DNA of 64,000 nucleotides from Shewanella algidipiscicola (GTDB lineage Bacteria > Pseudomonadota > Gammaproteobacteria > Enterobacterales > Shewanellaceae). This document shows, piece after piece, positions 40,992 through 50,241 of the stretch (position 1 is its first letter; each line of letters opens with the position of its first letter). Both the position numbers and the translations under genes were made by a program. Below the pieces are notes generated by a model. It was not told the origin of the DNA and did no database searches. It saw only the letters and a list, made by a program, of their open reading frames with translations. Location of the stretch: the NCBI RefSeq assembly GCF_003605125.1, contig NZ_QPQT01000014.1, positions 1 through 64,000 of the forward strand, in the 5' to 3' direction.

Positions 40992-41164
40992 TGCATACCA
41001 CCTTGATTACTGAATAAGCAGACTATGGATGCATCGCAATAAAGTCAAGCCAAACGACAGCGTTCAGTAAGCCCGTAGGCATATGCTTTAGTACAAATTT
41101 ATGGACGCCAAAGTAAAAATTTTATGTGTTAACTAACCCTAAACTCGTGTCTGAAAAGTCAGCG

Positions 41165-42583
41165 TTAGTAGTCCTTTGCTTTAGTCTGCTTAAAATCGGG
41201 CTCTTCACCGACATGGGTCAATTGAACAGTATTTGCAGCAATATGGCGCTGAATAATCAAGTCCAACATCAAGGTTTTGTCCGCAGTAATCAATTGCGCT
41301 AACTGTGCTGGCATACAATGAAATTCGGCACTTTTATAATAAGTAAAACCACTTTCTGGCCGAGCGACCAACTTAATCCCCAATTTACCTGCACTGATTT
41401 TGGCTAGCTTTCGGGCATCTAGATACAAGGTGATCACATTGCCATTGACACTATTACGCTGCTTATCAATCACTAAGCCTCGCGGTAATTTACCCGGATG
41501 ATAGTCATCACCCGCTAACAGATAGAGATCAAAGTCGGTGACCCGATAGCCCAAATGATCACTAATACGCAGCACCAACATACAACAGGGTGAGCCCGTA
41601 CGTTGACTGGCTGACGCATGTGACATTTGCGCGGATAATTGTCGATAGTCATGGCTGTTCGTTACCGACAAACACGCTAATATCCTTTGCACCACCGGCT
41701 TTTTATCGGCATTACGCCGAGTGACAGAGTTCAGGATCCCCATTTTCTTATGACTGTGGCTAGCCCGCGGCAACACTTCAAATGCGCACTCTTGCTGTGG
41801 CTGCTTTAATTGTTGCAGCGTAAACCGCTGCTCGAATTGGCCATTATAACTGCGACATTGAGCCTCACCTTGCTGTAATACACCATAGACAAAATTCATG
41901 TTCGCAGCGCATACCCGCACCACCCCATCAGAGCCAACTTCGCCTGTATAGCTATTCACATAGTCATATAGGGCCGAGTCGATACTTTCGCCAGTGAGTA
42001 CAAACGGATAAATCTGTGCTGATAAAAGATCCCAATTGAGCCACTGCAGGTTGAGTCGATACTGACCATCGCTGCCAAGCTCTAACCAATCTAATACCTG
42101 CTGGCCCGGCTCAACCCCATCAAACCAGGCTTTGAGACGACTCACACGCGACTTACCCAATTGTGCTAGCGCTGAACCATGGTTCGCTGGGGCCAACATC
42201 ACTAAATGTGTTAATGGTGAGCGCGATAAGCTGGCCCTTAATTGCTCAGCAGATCCACCAGCCCCCCCTTGACCTAAGTGGCTTACCCCATCGGTAGCCG
42301 AGCCATAATATCGCGCCAACCATTGGCGGATAAGGGGGCCGCCCGTTGAATGGGTGATGACCGAAAACTCGCTATCACCGAGTTCACGCAAGCGCGCCGC
42401 TTCAAATGCAATAGCAATATCATCTAAGGTCACCGCATCATTAAAGCTAATGTAACGCCCCAAATAGATATGCTGTACTTGCAATGCTAATGACGCAGGC
42501 GCCAACTTAACCAAGGCTTGTGGCAATTCGCCGTAAGTGGTGGTGCTAGTCACTCCCCACCCATGTATAAACACCAACTTCAT
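41165..42583 (-). CDS. Alpha/beta-hydrolase (lipase- or esterase-like), function unknown
   Basis: A 472-residue protein starting M-K-L-V-F-I-H-G-W-G, the first strand and oxyanion turn of an alpha/beta hydrolase. The nucleophile elbow reads T-H-S-T-G-G, with Ser in the usual place. A later P-A-N-H-G-S-A-L stretch recalls the lipase region before the lid. No signal peptide is seen, so it is probably cytoplasmic. The C-terminal 170 residues are not recognised. The ATG at 42583 has GAGGGG upstream; a start 21 bases earlier is possible but lacks this site. Confidence 0.72.
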   Translation of the reverse strand: MKLVFIHGWGVTSTTTYGELPQALVKLAPASLALQVQHIYLGRYISFNDAVTLDDIAIAFEAARLRELGDSEFSVITHSTGGPLIRQWLARYYGSATDGVSHLGQGGAGGSAEQLRASLSRSPLTHLVMLAPANHGSALAQLGKSRVSRLKAWFDGVEPGQQVLDWLELGSDGQYRLNLQWLNWDLLSAQIYPFVLTGESIDSALYDYVNSYTGEVGSDGVVRVCAANMNFVYGVLQQGEAQCRSYNGQFEQRFTLQQLKQPQQECAFEVLPRASHSHKKMGILNSVTRRNADKKPVVQRILACLSVTNSHDYRQLSAQMSHASASQRTGSPCCMLVLRISDHLGYRVTDFDLYLLAGDDYHPGKLPRGLVIDKQRNSVNGNVITLYLDARKLAKISAGKLGIKLVARPESGFTYYKSAEFHCMPAQLAQLITADKTLMLDLIIQRHIAANTVQLTHVGEEPDFKQTKAKDY

Positions 42584-42781
42584 GGTCTGATCCCCTCTCT
42601 TCAACTTAACGGTTTGCCAACCATAGCGATGGATTGTTTGCTCGAGCAGATTATCTGTGGCTTTGTTGATAAAAAAGGCTTAATTATTCATCTAGATATT
42701 ATTCAGTTATCGTTCAGCTCGCTTGAAATACTATGGCCTCAACGAAAGACAGTAACACTTTATTTCATCAAGGAGCATATT

Positions 42782-43372
42782 ATGAGCAGCAAACAATTAG
42801 CCCTAGCAGTAACCGTTGCAAGTGTATTATCAGCCCCAGCCATGGCCGCTGATTGGTTCATCGGTGGCGGTGTAGGCGCCCAGCAAAATACCTATAAGGG
42901 GGCTGGGCAGGGAGTCGATCCCGAATTTAATAATGATTATTTTTCTATTAAAGAGCGTGAGAATGACGCCGTATACGAAGTCAGAGCAGGTGCGTACTTA
43001 AATGATAATAATCGTATCTATACCACTTACTCCTATAATTCAGACGATCTAGCCAAGCAGCAAAGTTTACTGCTTTCATATGACTACTTGCTTGGTCTTG
43101 ATGCCAGCAATAAGCTCAACTGGTTTGTTGGTGCTACGGCAGGGGTTAATCACGTCAGTCCCGACACCTCATACCTCTCGTCAAAAGACCGTTTTGTCTG
43201 GGGTGGTCAAACGGGATTGATGTATAAAATTAACGATAATTTAAGCTCAGAGATTGGTTACCGCTACCTTAAGCAAGACTATGATGCAGGGATCAGCACA
43301 GATGCTGGTTCAGCCTCGTTCTCACTTGACGATAGCCAGCAAGTCTACCTGTCTGTTGATTACCGCTTCTAA
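42782..43372 (+). CDS. Outer-membrane beta-barrel protein (OmpW/OpacityA-like)
   Basis: A 196-residue exported protein. The signal peptide ends A-M-A/A-D. After it the chain alternates in the way of an eight-stranded barrel, with paired stretches such as Y-E-V-R-A-G-A-Y-L, I-Y-T-T-Y-S-Y, S-S-E-I-G-Y-R-Y and a C-terminal V-D-Y-R-F ending in Phe, the outer-membrane assembly signal. AAGGAGC before the ATG at 42782 fixes the start; a longer frame from 42518 crosses the neighbouring gene. The role is unknown. Confidence 0.83.
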   Translation: MSSKQLALAVTVASVLSAPAMAADWFIGGGVGAQQNTYKGAGQGVDPEFNNDYFSIKERENDAVYEVRAGAYLNDNNRIYTTYSYNSDDLAKQQSLLLSYDYLLGLDASNKLNWFVGATAGVNHVSPDTSYLSSKDRFVWGGQTGLMYKINDNLSSEIGYRYLKQDYDAGISTDAGSASFSLDDSQQVYLSVDYRF

Positions 43373-43389
43373 TCTAGACTCGTTCACCA

Positions 43390-43423
43390 CACAAGGCCGT
43401 TATCTATGGATAACGGCCTTGTG
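43390..43423 (+). terminator. Terminator after the beta-barrel gene
   Basis: A 15-base perfect stem (CACAAGGCCGTTATC and its complement) with a TATG loop. The T-tract is weak (TTAATAA), but the stem is strong and lies 18 bases after the stop. Confidence 0.75.
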
Positions 43424-43694
43424 TTAATAAGTCATTCCCCCTTTAAATTGAGTGACAATGACGAATATATCGCTTTCCACGCCCTAAACAGATCTAACCC
43501 CACGGCATCGCAATCGCTAAGCTTATCTCGTTAAAATAACGGCAAAAATGTTACCTATGCCAGCAAGCATAAAAATAAACGATGTTTAATCGAATTATCG
43601 AATGATTTTTAGACAATTAGTATAAATTAGCTATTCACTGTGATAGCGGCGCTGATAGAATCATAGACCCATCCAGAAACTATTAGGACTCCCG

Positions 43695-43901
43695 ATGAGC
43701 CTTGAACTACTGTCCAAGCTGGAGACAAAAATCCAAGCTGCACTCGAAACGATTGAGCTACTAAAAATGGAGCTCGAAGAAGAGAAACAAAAGAACAGCA
43801 GCCTAAGCGAAAAAAACCAACAATTGAGCCAAGATCTTCATTCATGGAATGAAAAAGTCACTGGCCTTGTGGGTTTATTAAATGACGAAGTGAGCGAGTA
43901 A
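43695..43901 (+). CDS. zapB: Cell division protein ZapB
   Basis: A 68-residue coiled-coil protein starting [14 protein letters not shown], the typical ZapB start, with heptads of Leu/Ile and Glu/Lys along most of the chain. ZapB joins the Z-ring through ZapA and helps position MatP-linked chromosome ends. It lies alone between the barrel gene and ytfK. About 270 bases upstream (43424-43694) hold no other feature I can support. Confidence 0.9.
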   Translation: MSLELLSKLETKIQAALETIELLKMELEEEKQKNSSLSEKNQQLSQDLHSWNEKVTGLVGLLNDEVSE

Positions 43902-43916
43902 ATTCACTCACTAACA

Positions 43917-43941
43917 GCGAAGATCTAAACCATCTTCGCTT
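43917..43941. terminator. Hairpin shared by the zapB and ytfK ends
   Basis: GCGAAGAT and ATCTTCGC with an eight-base loop, overlapping the ytfK stop codon. No strong T-tract, so efficiency is uncertain. Confidence 0.5.
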
Positions 43942-44137
43942 CGTTATGCTGACGTTCTATTAACTGATTCAACTCGATAATAGCTTGCTTCACTCGAGGT
44001 AAACTTTGTCGTGGCAGTAAAAACCGCCCTTTATCGAATTCCAGTCGACCCAAATCCTTGACCCAGATAACACCTGAAACAAAAATGCGTGCATGTTTTA
44101 CAATGAGTTTAGGGGCGTAAACGGGGAAAAACCTCAT
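43925..44137 (-). CDS. ytfK: DUF1107 protein YtfK
   Basis: A 70-residue protein with the DUF1107 pattern: Y-x-P-x-x-(I/V)-x-K-(H/Y), I-(W/Y)-(V/I)-K-D-(L/V)-G, E-F-D-K-G. In E. coli YtfK promotes SpoT-dependent ppGpp accumulation under phosphate and fatty acid shortage. I use the ATG at 44137, which has GGAGGT upstream; a longer frame would add 19 residues not seen in the family. Confidence 0.87.
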   Translation of the reverse strand: MRFFPVYAPKLIVKHARIFVSGVIWVKDLGRLEFDKGRFLLPRQSLPRVKQAIIELNQLIERQHNEAKMV

Positions 44138-44317
44138 GAGACCTCCAAGCAAACGGCTCTGCGTTATTGTAATTATTGTTAAATTTGACCTCATTAATCC
44201 CCAGTAAGTTTCCTCTCAACTCACCTTTTTTTAGCTATTGTCGTAACACATCACATAAACGGGAATAATCGCCTTGTCTATCAGACCAATAAACAGCACT
44301 CGCCATTAAAATGTCAC

Positions 44318-44346
44318 TTGCCAACTATTTGACACACTGATAGATT
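44318..44346 (+). promoter_or_regulatory. Candidate promoter of an orphan transcript
   Basis: TTGCCA and TAGATT are exactly 17 bases apart, giving five of six and four of six consensus matches. No protein gene follows on this strand before the terminator at 44387. Confidence 0.5.
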
Positions 44347-44352
44347 AGCCCG

Positions 44353-44426
44353 GTTACTCAGGGTAAATAGGGTTTGATAGCCCAATAACCGTATTTTCAG
44401 CATGGCCGAAAATGCGGTTTTTTTTT
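44353..44426 (+). ncRNA. Candidate small RNA between ytfK and dsbA
   Basis: About 74 bases from the predicted start to a strong terminator. The 5' part can pair GGTTA with TAACC around an inner hairpin (GGG...CCC), and the 3' part is a 12-base-pair stem with one wobble (44387-44398 and 44408-44419) followed by nine T residues. Both flanking genes lie on the other strand, so the terminator has no other evident user. No homology to a named RNA is claimed. Confidence 0.45.
44387..44426 (+). terminator. Strong intrinsic terminator on the + strand
   Basis: AACCGTATTTTC pairs with GAAAATGCGGTT (one G-U wobble), followed by an uninterrupted run of nine T. Confidence 0.85.
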
Positions 44427-44497
44427 GCCTGCACAGCCCGAGCAATGATGGGGATTGAATCGTTAATCACACCCATAACCCCATGATGAATTGGCAC

Positions 44498-44526
44498 AAA
44501 AAAAGGAGCTCAGAGGCTCCTTTTTA
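44498..44526 (-). terminator. dsbA terminator
   Basis: AAGGAGC and GCTCCTT with a short loop, flanked by A and T runs, 17 bases past the dsbA stop on the - strand. Confidence 0.85.
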
Positions 44527-44542
44527 TCATTGACAGTAATAC

Positions 44543-45154
44543 TTACTTAAGCGTTGTTAAGTAAAAAGCAATGTCTAGCAGCTCATCATAAGATTTAATC
44601 GCCCCTGTTTCGACACGATACTTACCATTAACCACTAACGCTGGTACACCAGACAGCTGAGCGTTTTCGGTAGCGCGCTTCATCTGCGCCATCTGTGCGC
44701 TGACCATAAACGAATTGGCTGCTGCATCAAACTCTTTACCCGATACGCCATTGGCAATAAACACTTGGCGAATATCGTCACGATTAACAAAGCGTTGCTT
44801 CTTGTCATGAATAGCGGCAAATAGCGCTTGCTCAATCTTATCTTCCACTTTTAACTGATGCGCAATGGCAAACGCGCGCGACATTTCTGTGCCCATTTCA
44901 CGACCAATAAACTCAACGTGATTTTGCTTAAACACTACGCCTTCGGGCAGGTTAGCCTTGATCTGTGGTACCTGTACCTTGGCAAAGCTATAACAATGAG
45001 GGCAATAAAAGGAGAAAAACTCAGCAATTTCAGGTTTAGCCGTCGCAGGGCCCTTATTTACCACAGTGTAGTGCACACCCTCTTTATAATCGGCAGCCAA
45101 TGCCGCCATAGGGGCCATTAATAATGCCAATGCAACCAGTAACGCTTTTTTCAT
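44543..45154 (-). CDS. dsbA: Periplasmic thiol:disulfide oxidoreductase DsbA
   Basis: A 203-residue periplasmic oxidase that gives disulfides to newly exported proteins. The signal peptide ends A-A-L-A/A-D-Y. The active site is C-P-H-C (Cys51-Cys54 of the precursor), inserted in a thioredoxin fold with a helical domain. The cis-Pro loop reads G-V-P-A. The order srkA-dsbA, with a 129-base gap, is the same as yihE-dsbA in E. coli, where stress control reaches both genes. Confidence 0.96.
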   Translation of the reverse strand: MKKALLVALALLMAPMAALAADYKEGVHYTVVNKGPATAKPEIAEFFSFYCPHCYSFAKVQVPQIKANLPEGVVFKQNHVEFIGREMGTEMSRAFAIAHQLKVEDKIEQALFAAIHDKKQRFVNRDDIRQVFIANGVSGKEFDAAANSFMVSAQMAQMKRATENAQLSGVPALVVNGKYRVETGAIKSYDELLDIAFYLTTLK

Positions 45155-45283
45155 GATGCTTCCTTTTGGGTGCTAATGCACCATCGACAATAACAATTTC
45201 GAACATAACATAATGTGCTTTGGAGTGTACCTCAAGCGCATTAGTTCATTTTTTTCTGTTACAAGATACTCACTTCCCCCTGG

Positions 45284-46288
45284 TTAATATTGAGGGATTA
45301 AACTAAGTGGCGGCTCATCTAATAGGGCCAACTGCTCTTTAAAGGCCAAAATTTGCTGCTCCCAGTACTTTTCCTCGGCGTACCAAGGAAAGTTCATCGG
45401 AAAGGCAGGATCTTCCCAACGGCGGCTCAACCAAGCATTATAGTGCAACATTCTCATGGCGCGAAGCGGCTCGATAAGCTTGAGTTGGCGCTTATCAAAC
45501 TCGCAAAACTCTTCATACGCTTCCAGCAAGATTTCAAGTTGTAAGGTTTGCTGCTGCCGATCACCGGCTAGCATCATCCAGAGATCTTGCACTGCGGGGC
45601 CCATTTTGGCGTCATCGAGATCGACAAATCCCGGCCCGTCTGGGGTCCACATAATATTACTCGGATGCAGATCACCGTGCAGGCGCATCGATGTTGCATC
45701 TACTTCGGCCCATAAGCGTTTTGCCTTGGTAAGCACTTGCTCGACTATGGTGAAGTAGGCTGTCTCTAGGCTCTGCGGTACATGACCCGAAGCCTTTAGC
45801 CAAGCGAGTGACTCATCGCCTAACAATGCAGGGCTTAAGGTTTCGCGGAAAGTGAAGGTTTTGGCTTGTGCGTATTGATGCATGCGCCCGACAAAACGGC
45901 CCACCTCTTCGAGTTGGTCAAGATTATCCACTTCAAAGGCACGTCCTCCCATCGATGGAAATAGTGCAAAACGAAACCCCTGATAATGATGTAATGATTG
46001 CCCCTCAATCAGCACTGGCGTGGCGATGGGGATCTCTTGCTGCGCCAGCTCGGCTGAAAACTCATGCTCTTCTAAGATCTGCGCATCGCTCCAGCGCTCA
46101 GGTCGATAAAACTTAACCACATAACGAATTTGTCGATCGCAGCGAAATTGATAGACTCGGTTTTCATAGCTATTGAGCGCTAACAATCCTGTTTCTGGAT
46201 AAATACCTAAGGACTCAATCGCATCGAGAATTAAATCTGGGGTTAATGCCTGGTAGTGAAAACCCGCAGGGGTTGACGTATCGCTCAT
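45284..46288 (-). CDS. srkA: Stress response kinase A (SrkA/YihE)
   Basis: A 334-residue cytoplasmic Ser/Thr kinase of the aminoglycoside-phosphotransferase fold. The nucleotide lysine region reads V-V-K-F-Y-R-P. The catalytic loop is M-R-L-H-G-D-L-H-P-S-N and the metal site is F-V-D-L-D-D. In E. coli SrkA protects against programmed death under stress. The start overlaps the stop of the DUF3630 gene (ATGA). Confidence 0.94.
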   Translation of the reverse strand: MSDTSTPAGFHYQALTPDLILDAIESLGIYPETGLLALNSYENRVYQFRCDRQIRYVVKFYRPERWSDAQILEEHEFSAELAQQEIPIATPVLIEGQSLHHYQGFRFALFPSMGGRAFEVDNLDQLEEVGRFVGRMHQYAQAKTFTFRETLSPALLGDESLAWLKASGHVPQSLETAYFTIVEQVLTKAKRLWAEVDATSMRLHGDLHPSNIMWTPDGPGFVDLDDAKMGPAVQDLWMMLAGDRQQQTLQLEILLEAYEEFCEFDKRQLKLIEPLRAMRMLHYNAWLSRRWEDPAFPMNFPWYAEEKYWEQQILAFKEQLALLDEPPLSLIPQY

Positions 46289-46569
46289 CGAGAAGACTCC
46301 AATAATGTCGCTAAGTACTCTAACACCTCAAACTCTTCATCTGACTCAACCGAAAGCCAGCAGATATCGCCGTAAAACTCATAGTGCAGCCCAATCAGCG
46401 TGCCTTCGAAATCTAACTGCCACTGATGCCTGTCGGCTCCCCAGTGACGCTCAATGACTCGGCAATCCAACCTTTGTACTAACGGAGTCGCAAAAGCCTC
46501 AAACTGATCAAAATCAATGTCACCATTGATCATTAAGCTCTTTGCATTTTGATTAAGTGAATAGTTCAT
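46285..46569 (-). CDS. DUF3630-like small protein
   Basis: A 94-residue acidic protein rich in Trp and Tyr toward the C-terminus (H-Y-E-F-Y-G-D-I-C-W-L-S-V-E). I recognise the DUF3630 pattern, whose function is unknown. It overlaps the neighbouring genes at both ends by four bases, so the lipoprotein gene, this gene and srkA form one translationally linked operon. A longer start inside the upstream gene is possible but lacks support. Confidence 0.72.
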   Translation of the reverse strand: MNYSLNQNAKSLMINGDIDFDQFEAFATPLVQRLDCRVIERHWGADRHQWQLDFEGTLIGLHYEFYGDICWLSVESDEEFEVLEYLATLLESSR

Positions 46570-46862
46570 CGTGTCGGTTGCTCGAAACGGTCGCATTGAA
46601 TGCTCCCCGCTTCCCCCTCTTTACATTGATAACCACATTGGTAGGCCCCCTGGCCCGATTGACTCAATCTTGCCATACCGGCCCCCTTGGCGAGGCATTG
46701 CTCTACCTGCTCATAATAACCGGCAATGTAGGGGGCCAGCTCCCCTTCGCTCACCTTATCTTGCTCGGGATAATAAAATAATGTCCATTGAGGCACTTGC
46801 GTGCATGCCGTCAATGACAATAAAAGCGCGCAGCAGGATAATAATTGATAGCGAGTTTGCAT
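46566..46862 (-). CDS. Small lipoprotein, function unknown
   Basis: A 98-residue protein with a lipobox (L-T-A-C, Cys20) after a hydrophobic signal. The mature part has four Cys in the second half (Q-C-L, Y-Q-C-G-Y-Q-C-K, I-Q-C-D), probably forming disulfides, which is of note in an operon with dsbA. GGAGAAG precedes the ATG at 46862. Confidence 0.75.
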   Translation of the reverse strand: MQTRYQLLSCCALLLSLTACTQVPQWTLFYYPEQDKVSEGELAPYIAGYYEQVEQCLAKGAGMARLSQSGQGAYQCGYQCKEGEAGSIQCDRFEQPTR

Positions 46863-46934
46863 AACTTCTCCAAATAACGGCAATGTAACCTCTCCGTGAG
46901 CCTCAACCTAAACGCTCTTAAAAACGCTTATGGG

Positions 46935-47150
46935 TTTCCATCCATGGCCCATCGACAAGCATTAAATACACCAGACATAAATGTTCCAGACATAACGCCT
47001 ATTTGTTTCCATCCATGGTCAATCGACAGACATAAATGTTCCAGACATAACGTCTATTTGTTTCCATCCATGGCAAATTGACATAAATGTTCCAGACATA
47101 ACGTCCATTTGTTTCCATCCATGGCAAATTGACATAAATGTTCCAGACAT
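46935..47150. repeat. Four tandem units with a constant core and pairing flanks
   Basis: The core TTTCCATCCATGG occurs at 46935, 47006, 47061 and 47112 (unit 51 to 71 bases). In each unit the bases on either side of the core can pair, but differ between units: GGG/CCC in the first, TTG/CAA with one extra base in the second, ATTTG/CAAAT in the third and fourth. Spacers contain a common GTTCCAGACATAA stretch. Frames across it (46896-47081 +, 47054-47281 -) look like repeat translation, not genes. Confidence 0.8.
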
Positions 47151-47177
47151 AAAAAAGGCGACACCCTGTTCGCCTTT
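47151..47177 (-). terminator. Terminator after the EP-linker gene
   Basis: AAAGGCG and CGCCTTT with a ten-base loop, followed on the - strand by TTTTTT. Confidence 0.78.
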
Positions 47178-47228
47178 AACGTCAATATAAATGCCAGTTT
47201 ACACGGCTTATGTCCGTGTTGCAGTAGA

Positions 47229-47996
<768 letters not shown>

Positions 47997-48599
47997 TATC
48001 ATCCACCGTTGGTTGATCGCGCCTCATGTTCGGGCTGATTTTTGTTTACATAATATGTACAGATAGTAACCGATATAACTCATCGATTCTCTTGCTATAA
48101 ATCAATTATTTATACCTCTTTTTCACTCGGGTATCAAAAAGTAAGGCTAAAAATGCCATTTTCGGCTTAAGTTTGCGGTTAACTCATAGCAATACAAGTT
48201 TAAAGCAACACTAGGGCCTGTTGATCTTTGCTGGTTGAATGTTGTTCGAGACAAAAACATGTTAATCGAAGCGAATGGATTGCAGCCTAGTCATCTAAGC
48301 AAAATTCACTTAACAAAGAGTAAAACGTTTGTAGCCGACCCCTTCGAGCAGCGTTTGTTGGGTATTTTAACTGCGTTCTCAGCTTTTTATGTAGAATAAC
48401 TACACTACAAAGCTCCTACCTTGTATAAATACCCTGCGATTCGCTGCAAAAACAACCTTGAAAGATCAACAGGCCCTAATAATGTTTATCTTTAAAGTAC
48501 TATTTTGTGCGCACCTTCATAAAATATGTGATGACTTTTGTGTTCAATATCTACGCACGCTACTCTCAACATAACCTAGCAAATAACTCGGGTAACCCA
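47997..48599. other. Gap holding MITE copy 2
   Basis: 603 bases without a gene. 48214-48476 is the MITE described separately. The rest is AT-rich and must hold promoters for the two divergent neighbours; no box is clear enough to name. Confidence 0.45.
48214..48476. mobile_element. MITE-like element, copy 2 (intact ends)
   Basis: A 263-base non-coding element with terminal inverted repeats: the left end GGGCCTGTTGATCTTTG and the right end as its near-perfect complement (CTTGAAAGATCAACAGGCCC). TA lies directly outside both ends, as expected for a TA target duplication of IS630/mariner-like transposition. The parent transposon is not in the window. Confidence 0.8.
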
Positions 48600-48986
48600 A
48601 TGGACGACGTACTGCTCAATGGTAGATTAAAGCGTGAGTTTGAGACTATTAAGGCAATGGTCCAGATTTATTGTAAGGCTCACTGCCCAGCCAAAGGTAA
48701 GCTTGAAGCGTGTCAGCAATGCCAGGATTTCTTGGCCTACGCACACACAAAACTCGACCGCTGCCCCTACGGGCAGGCCAAGCCTACCTGCAATAAATGT
48801 CCGGTACATTGTTATAAACCTGAGCTAAAAGCCAAAGCACGCCAAATCATGGTATTTGCCGGGCCACGCATGCTGCTGCCGCACCCGATTATGGCAATGC
48901 GCCATTTGTGGGCCGAACGTGCCCCCGTGCCAAGCAAGCCTCCTGTTGCAAGCTCGAATCGACACCAGCGCCTGGCTCAAAAATAA
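48600..48986 (+). CDS. YgbA-like protein (nitrous-oxide-stimulated promoter family)
   Basis: A 128-residue cytoplasmic protein with a Cys pattern C-x3-C...C-x2-C...R-C-P-Y-G...C-x2-C-P-x-H-C-Y, then the conserved K-A-R-Q-I-M-V-F-A-G-P-R-M-L-L-x-H-P. This matches the YgbA_NO family, known from NO-responsive regulons; YgbA in Salmonella is linked to growth after nitric oxide damage. The Cys set suggests metal or Fe-S binding. I use the ATG at 48600; a GTG at 48507 would add 31 residues without family support. Confidence 0.78.
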   Translation: MDDVLLNGRLKREFETIKAMVQIYCKAHCPAKGKLEACQQCQDFLAYAHTKLDRCPYGQAKPTCNKCPVHCYKPELKAKARQIMVFAGPRMLLPHPIMAMRHLWAERAPVPSKPPVASSNRHQRLAQK

Positions 48987-49251
48987 TGGCACTGGCAAGA
49001 TCTATAGCGTCTCACAACACTCATATTATGGTTCTACTCAATACTTAATGGCTAAAGCAGACCCGAATAACGTTAAATACTTTATTAAAACAAAAGCTTA
49101 ATCAGGTCAGTCCATTTAAGGTCAATATTTTTCAGTAATAAATAGCTCGCTGATTTACTTGCTCGCCCAAACACTCTGGAAAATCCCCACTACGCTTAAA
49201 AATAATACAATTTACTTGCGTCAACGCCGCAAATGCATTGAATATAGGAAA

Positions 49252-50148
49252 ATGACCTACAACGACTTTTTATACGAAGGCTATTGGTGGCTCTCTCTGA
49301 TCGGCGGACTTCACTGCATCGGATTAGGCCTCTATATTCGTCATGTTTATCGCGATAAACATGACAACCACAAGTTATTGGGCGCAATATTTAATCTGTT
49401 AGCCTTATACTTTTTAACCGGGCTTATCAGCAAAACCAATTCTCCAGTGCCCTTACCCATGTTGTTTATTCTGATTATTCCGGTGTATTTTCTGCAGATG
49501 CCACTGCTGTATCTTTACTGTTATCGCAGCCTACACAATATCCATCGTGACATTCGCATGTCTGGTCACTTCTACCCCGCGCTAGCACTCATGGTGGTCA
49601 TTAGCTTAGCCTTTGTACTGGACGCCAATGTTTACCTCAACCTCAGTGATGACCCTATCACCAATCTAAGTCATGTCACTGTATTAGGTGCGGTATTACC
49701 TGCACTCCTGAGCCTGCAAGCTCTTATTTATTTCTATTTGATCATCAAATTACTCAATCAATTTCGGGGACGCTCGCGCCGAGTCCATCAAGACAGCCTT
49801 AAAGACATTAAATTTAGATGGCTACTTGTATTGACCTTGGCAATGTTAATCAATTGGGTCGTGCGCACCGGACTCGTCATATTGCCCTTTTATTTTGGTG
49901 ACCATGTGTCTATCACTGCCCAAGCCATCACCCGCTTATGTTTATTATTAACCGTCTACGTTTTGGCCTTATATGGCCTAAAACAGATCACCCTTGCCGC
50001 CTATCTGAGGGGACGCCTGTCGTCAAAAATGACCGATCCCAATCAACGCCCATCCAGTCAGCAACTACTCAATGCCGAAGAACTCAATTACCTGCAACAG
50101 ATCTTAAACGCTGACGATACCCAAGATAACCCTGCAAATAAACCCTAA
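49252..50148 (+). CDS. Seven-helix membrane protein resembling the sensor half of membrane AraC regulators, no DNA-binding domain
   Basis: A 298-residue protein with about seven hydrophobic segments between residues 10 and 245, then a short polar tail containing S-Q-Q-L-L-N-A-E-E-L-N-Y-L-Q-Q-I-L. The membrane part resembles 7TM domains found before AraC-type helix-turn-helix domains, and the tail resembles the start of the linker. No helix-turn-helix follows. It is either a stand-alone sensor or a shortened regulator. AGGAAA precedes the ATG at 49252. The recognition is from memory of the architecture and is moderate. Confidence 0.6.
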   Translation: MTYNDFLYEGYWWLSLIGGLHCIGLGLYIRHVYRDKHDNHKLLGAIFNLLALYFLTGLISKTNSPVPLPMLFILIIPVYFLQMPLLYLYCYRSLHNIHRDIRMSGHFYPALALMVVISLAFVLDANVYLNLSDDPITNLSHVTVLGAVLPALLSLQALIYFYLIIKLLNQFRGRSRRVHQDSLKDIKFRWLLVLTLAMLINWVVRTGLVILPFYFGDHVSITAQAITRLCLLLTVYVLALYGLKQITLAAYLRGRLSSKMTDPNQRPSSQQLLNAEELNYLQQILNADDTQDNPANKP

Positions 50149-50241
50149 CACATTTGCGCAAAAACCATTTTGAGTTAAGGTATCTCACGGCTGCTAAGCC
50201 ACTTAAAAAATAATGATAAATGCACTACTGAAGGGATCAAG

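Noticed and set aside
42518..42781. N-terminal extension of the beta-barrel protein
   Set aside because: The extension overlaps the hydrolase gene and hides a clear signal peptide starting at 42782.
46935..47150. CRISPR-like array
   Set aside because: Four cores recur, but the bases between them are also repeated, spacing varies from 51 to 71 and no cas genes are near.
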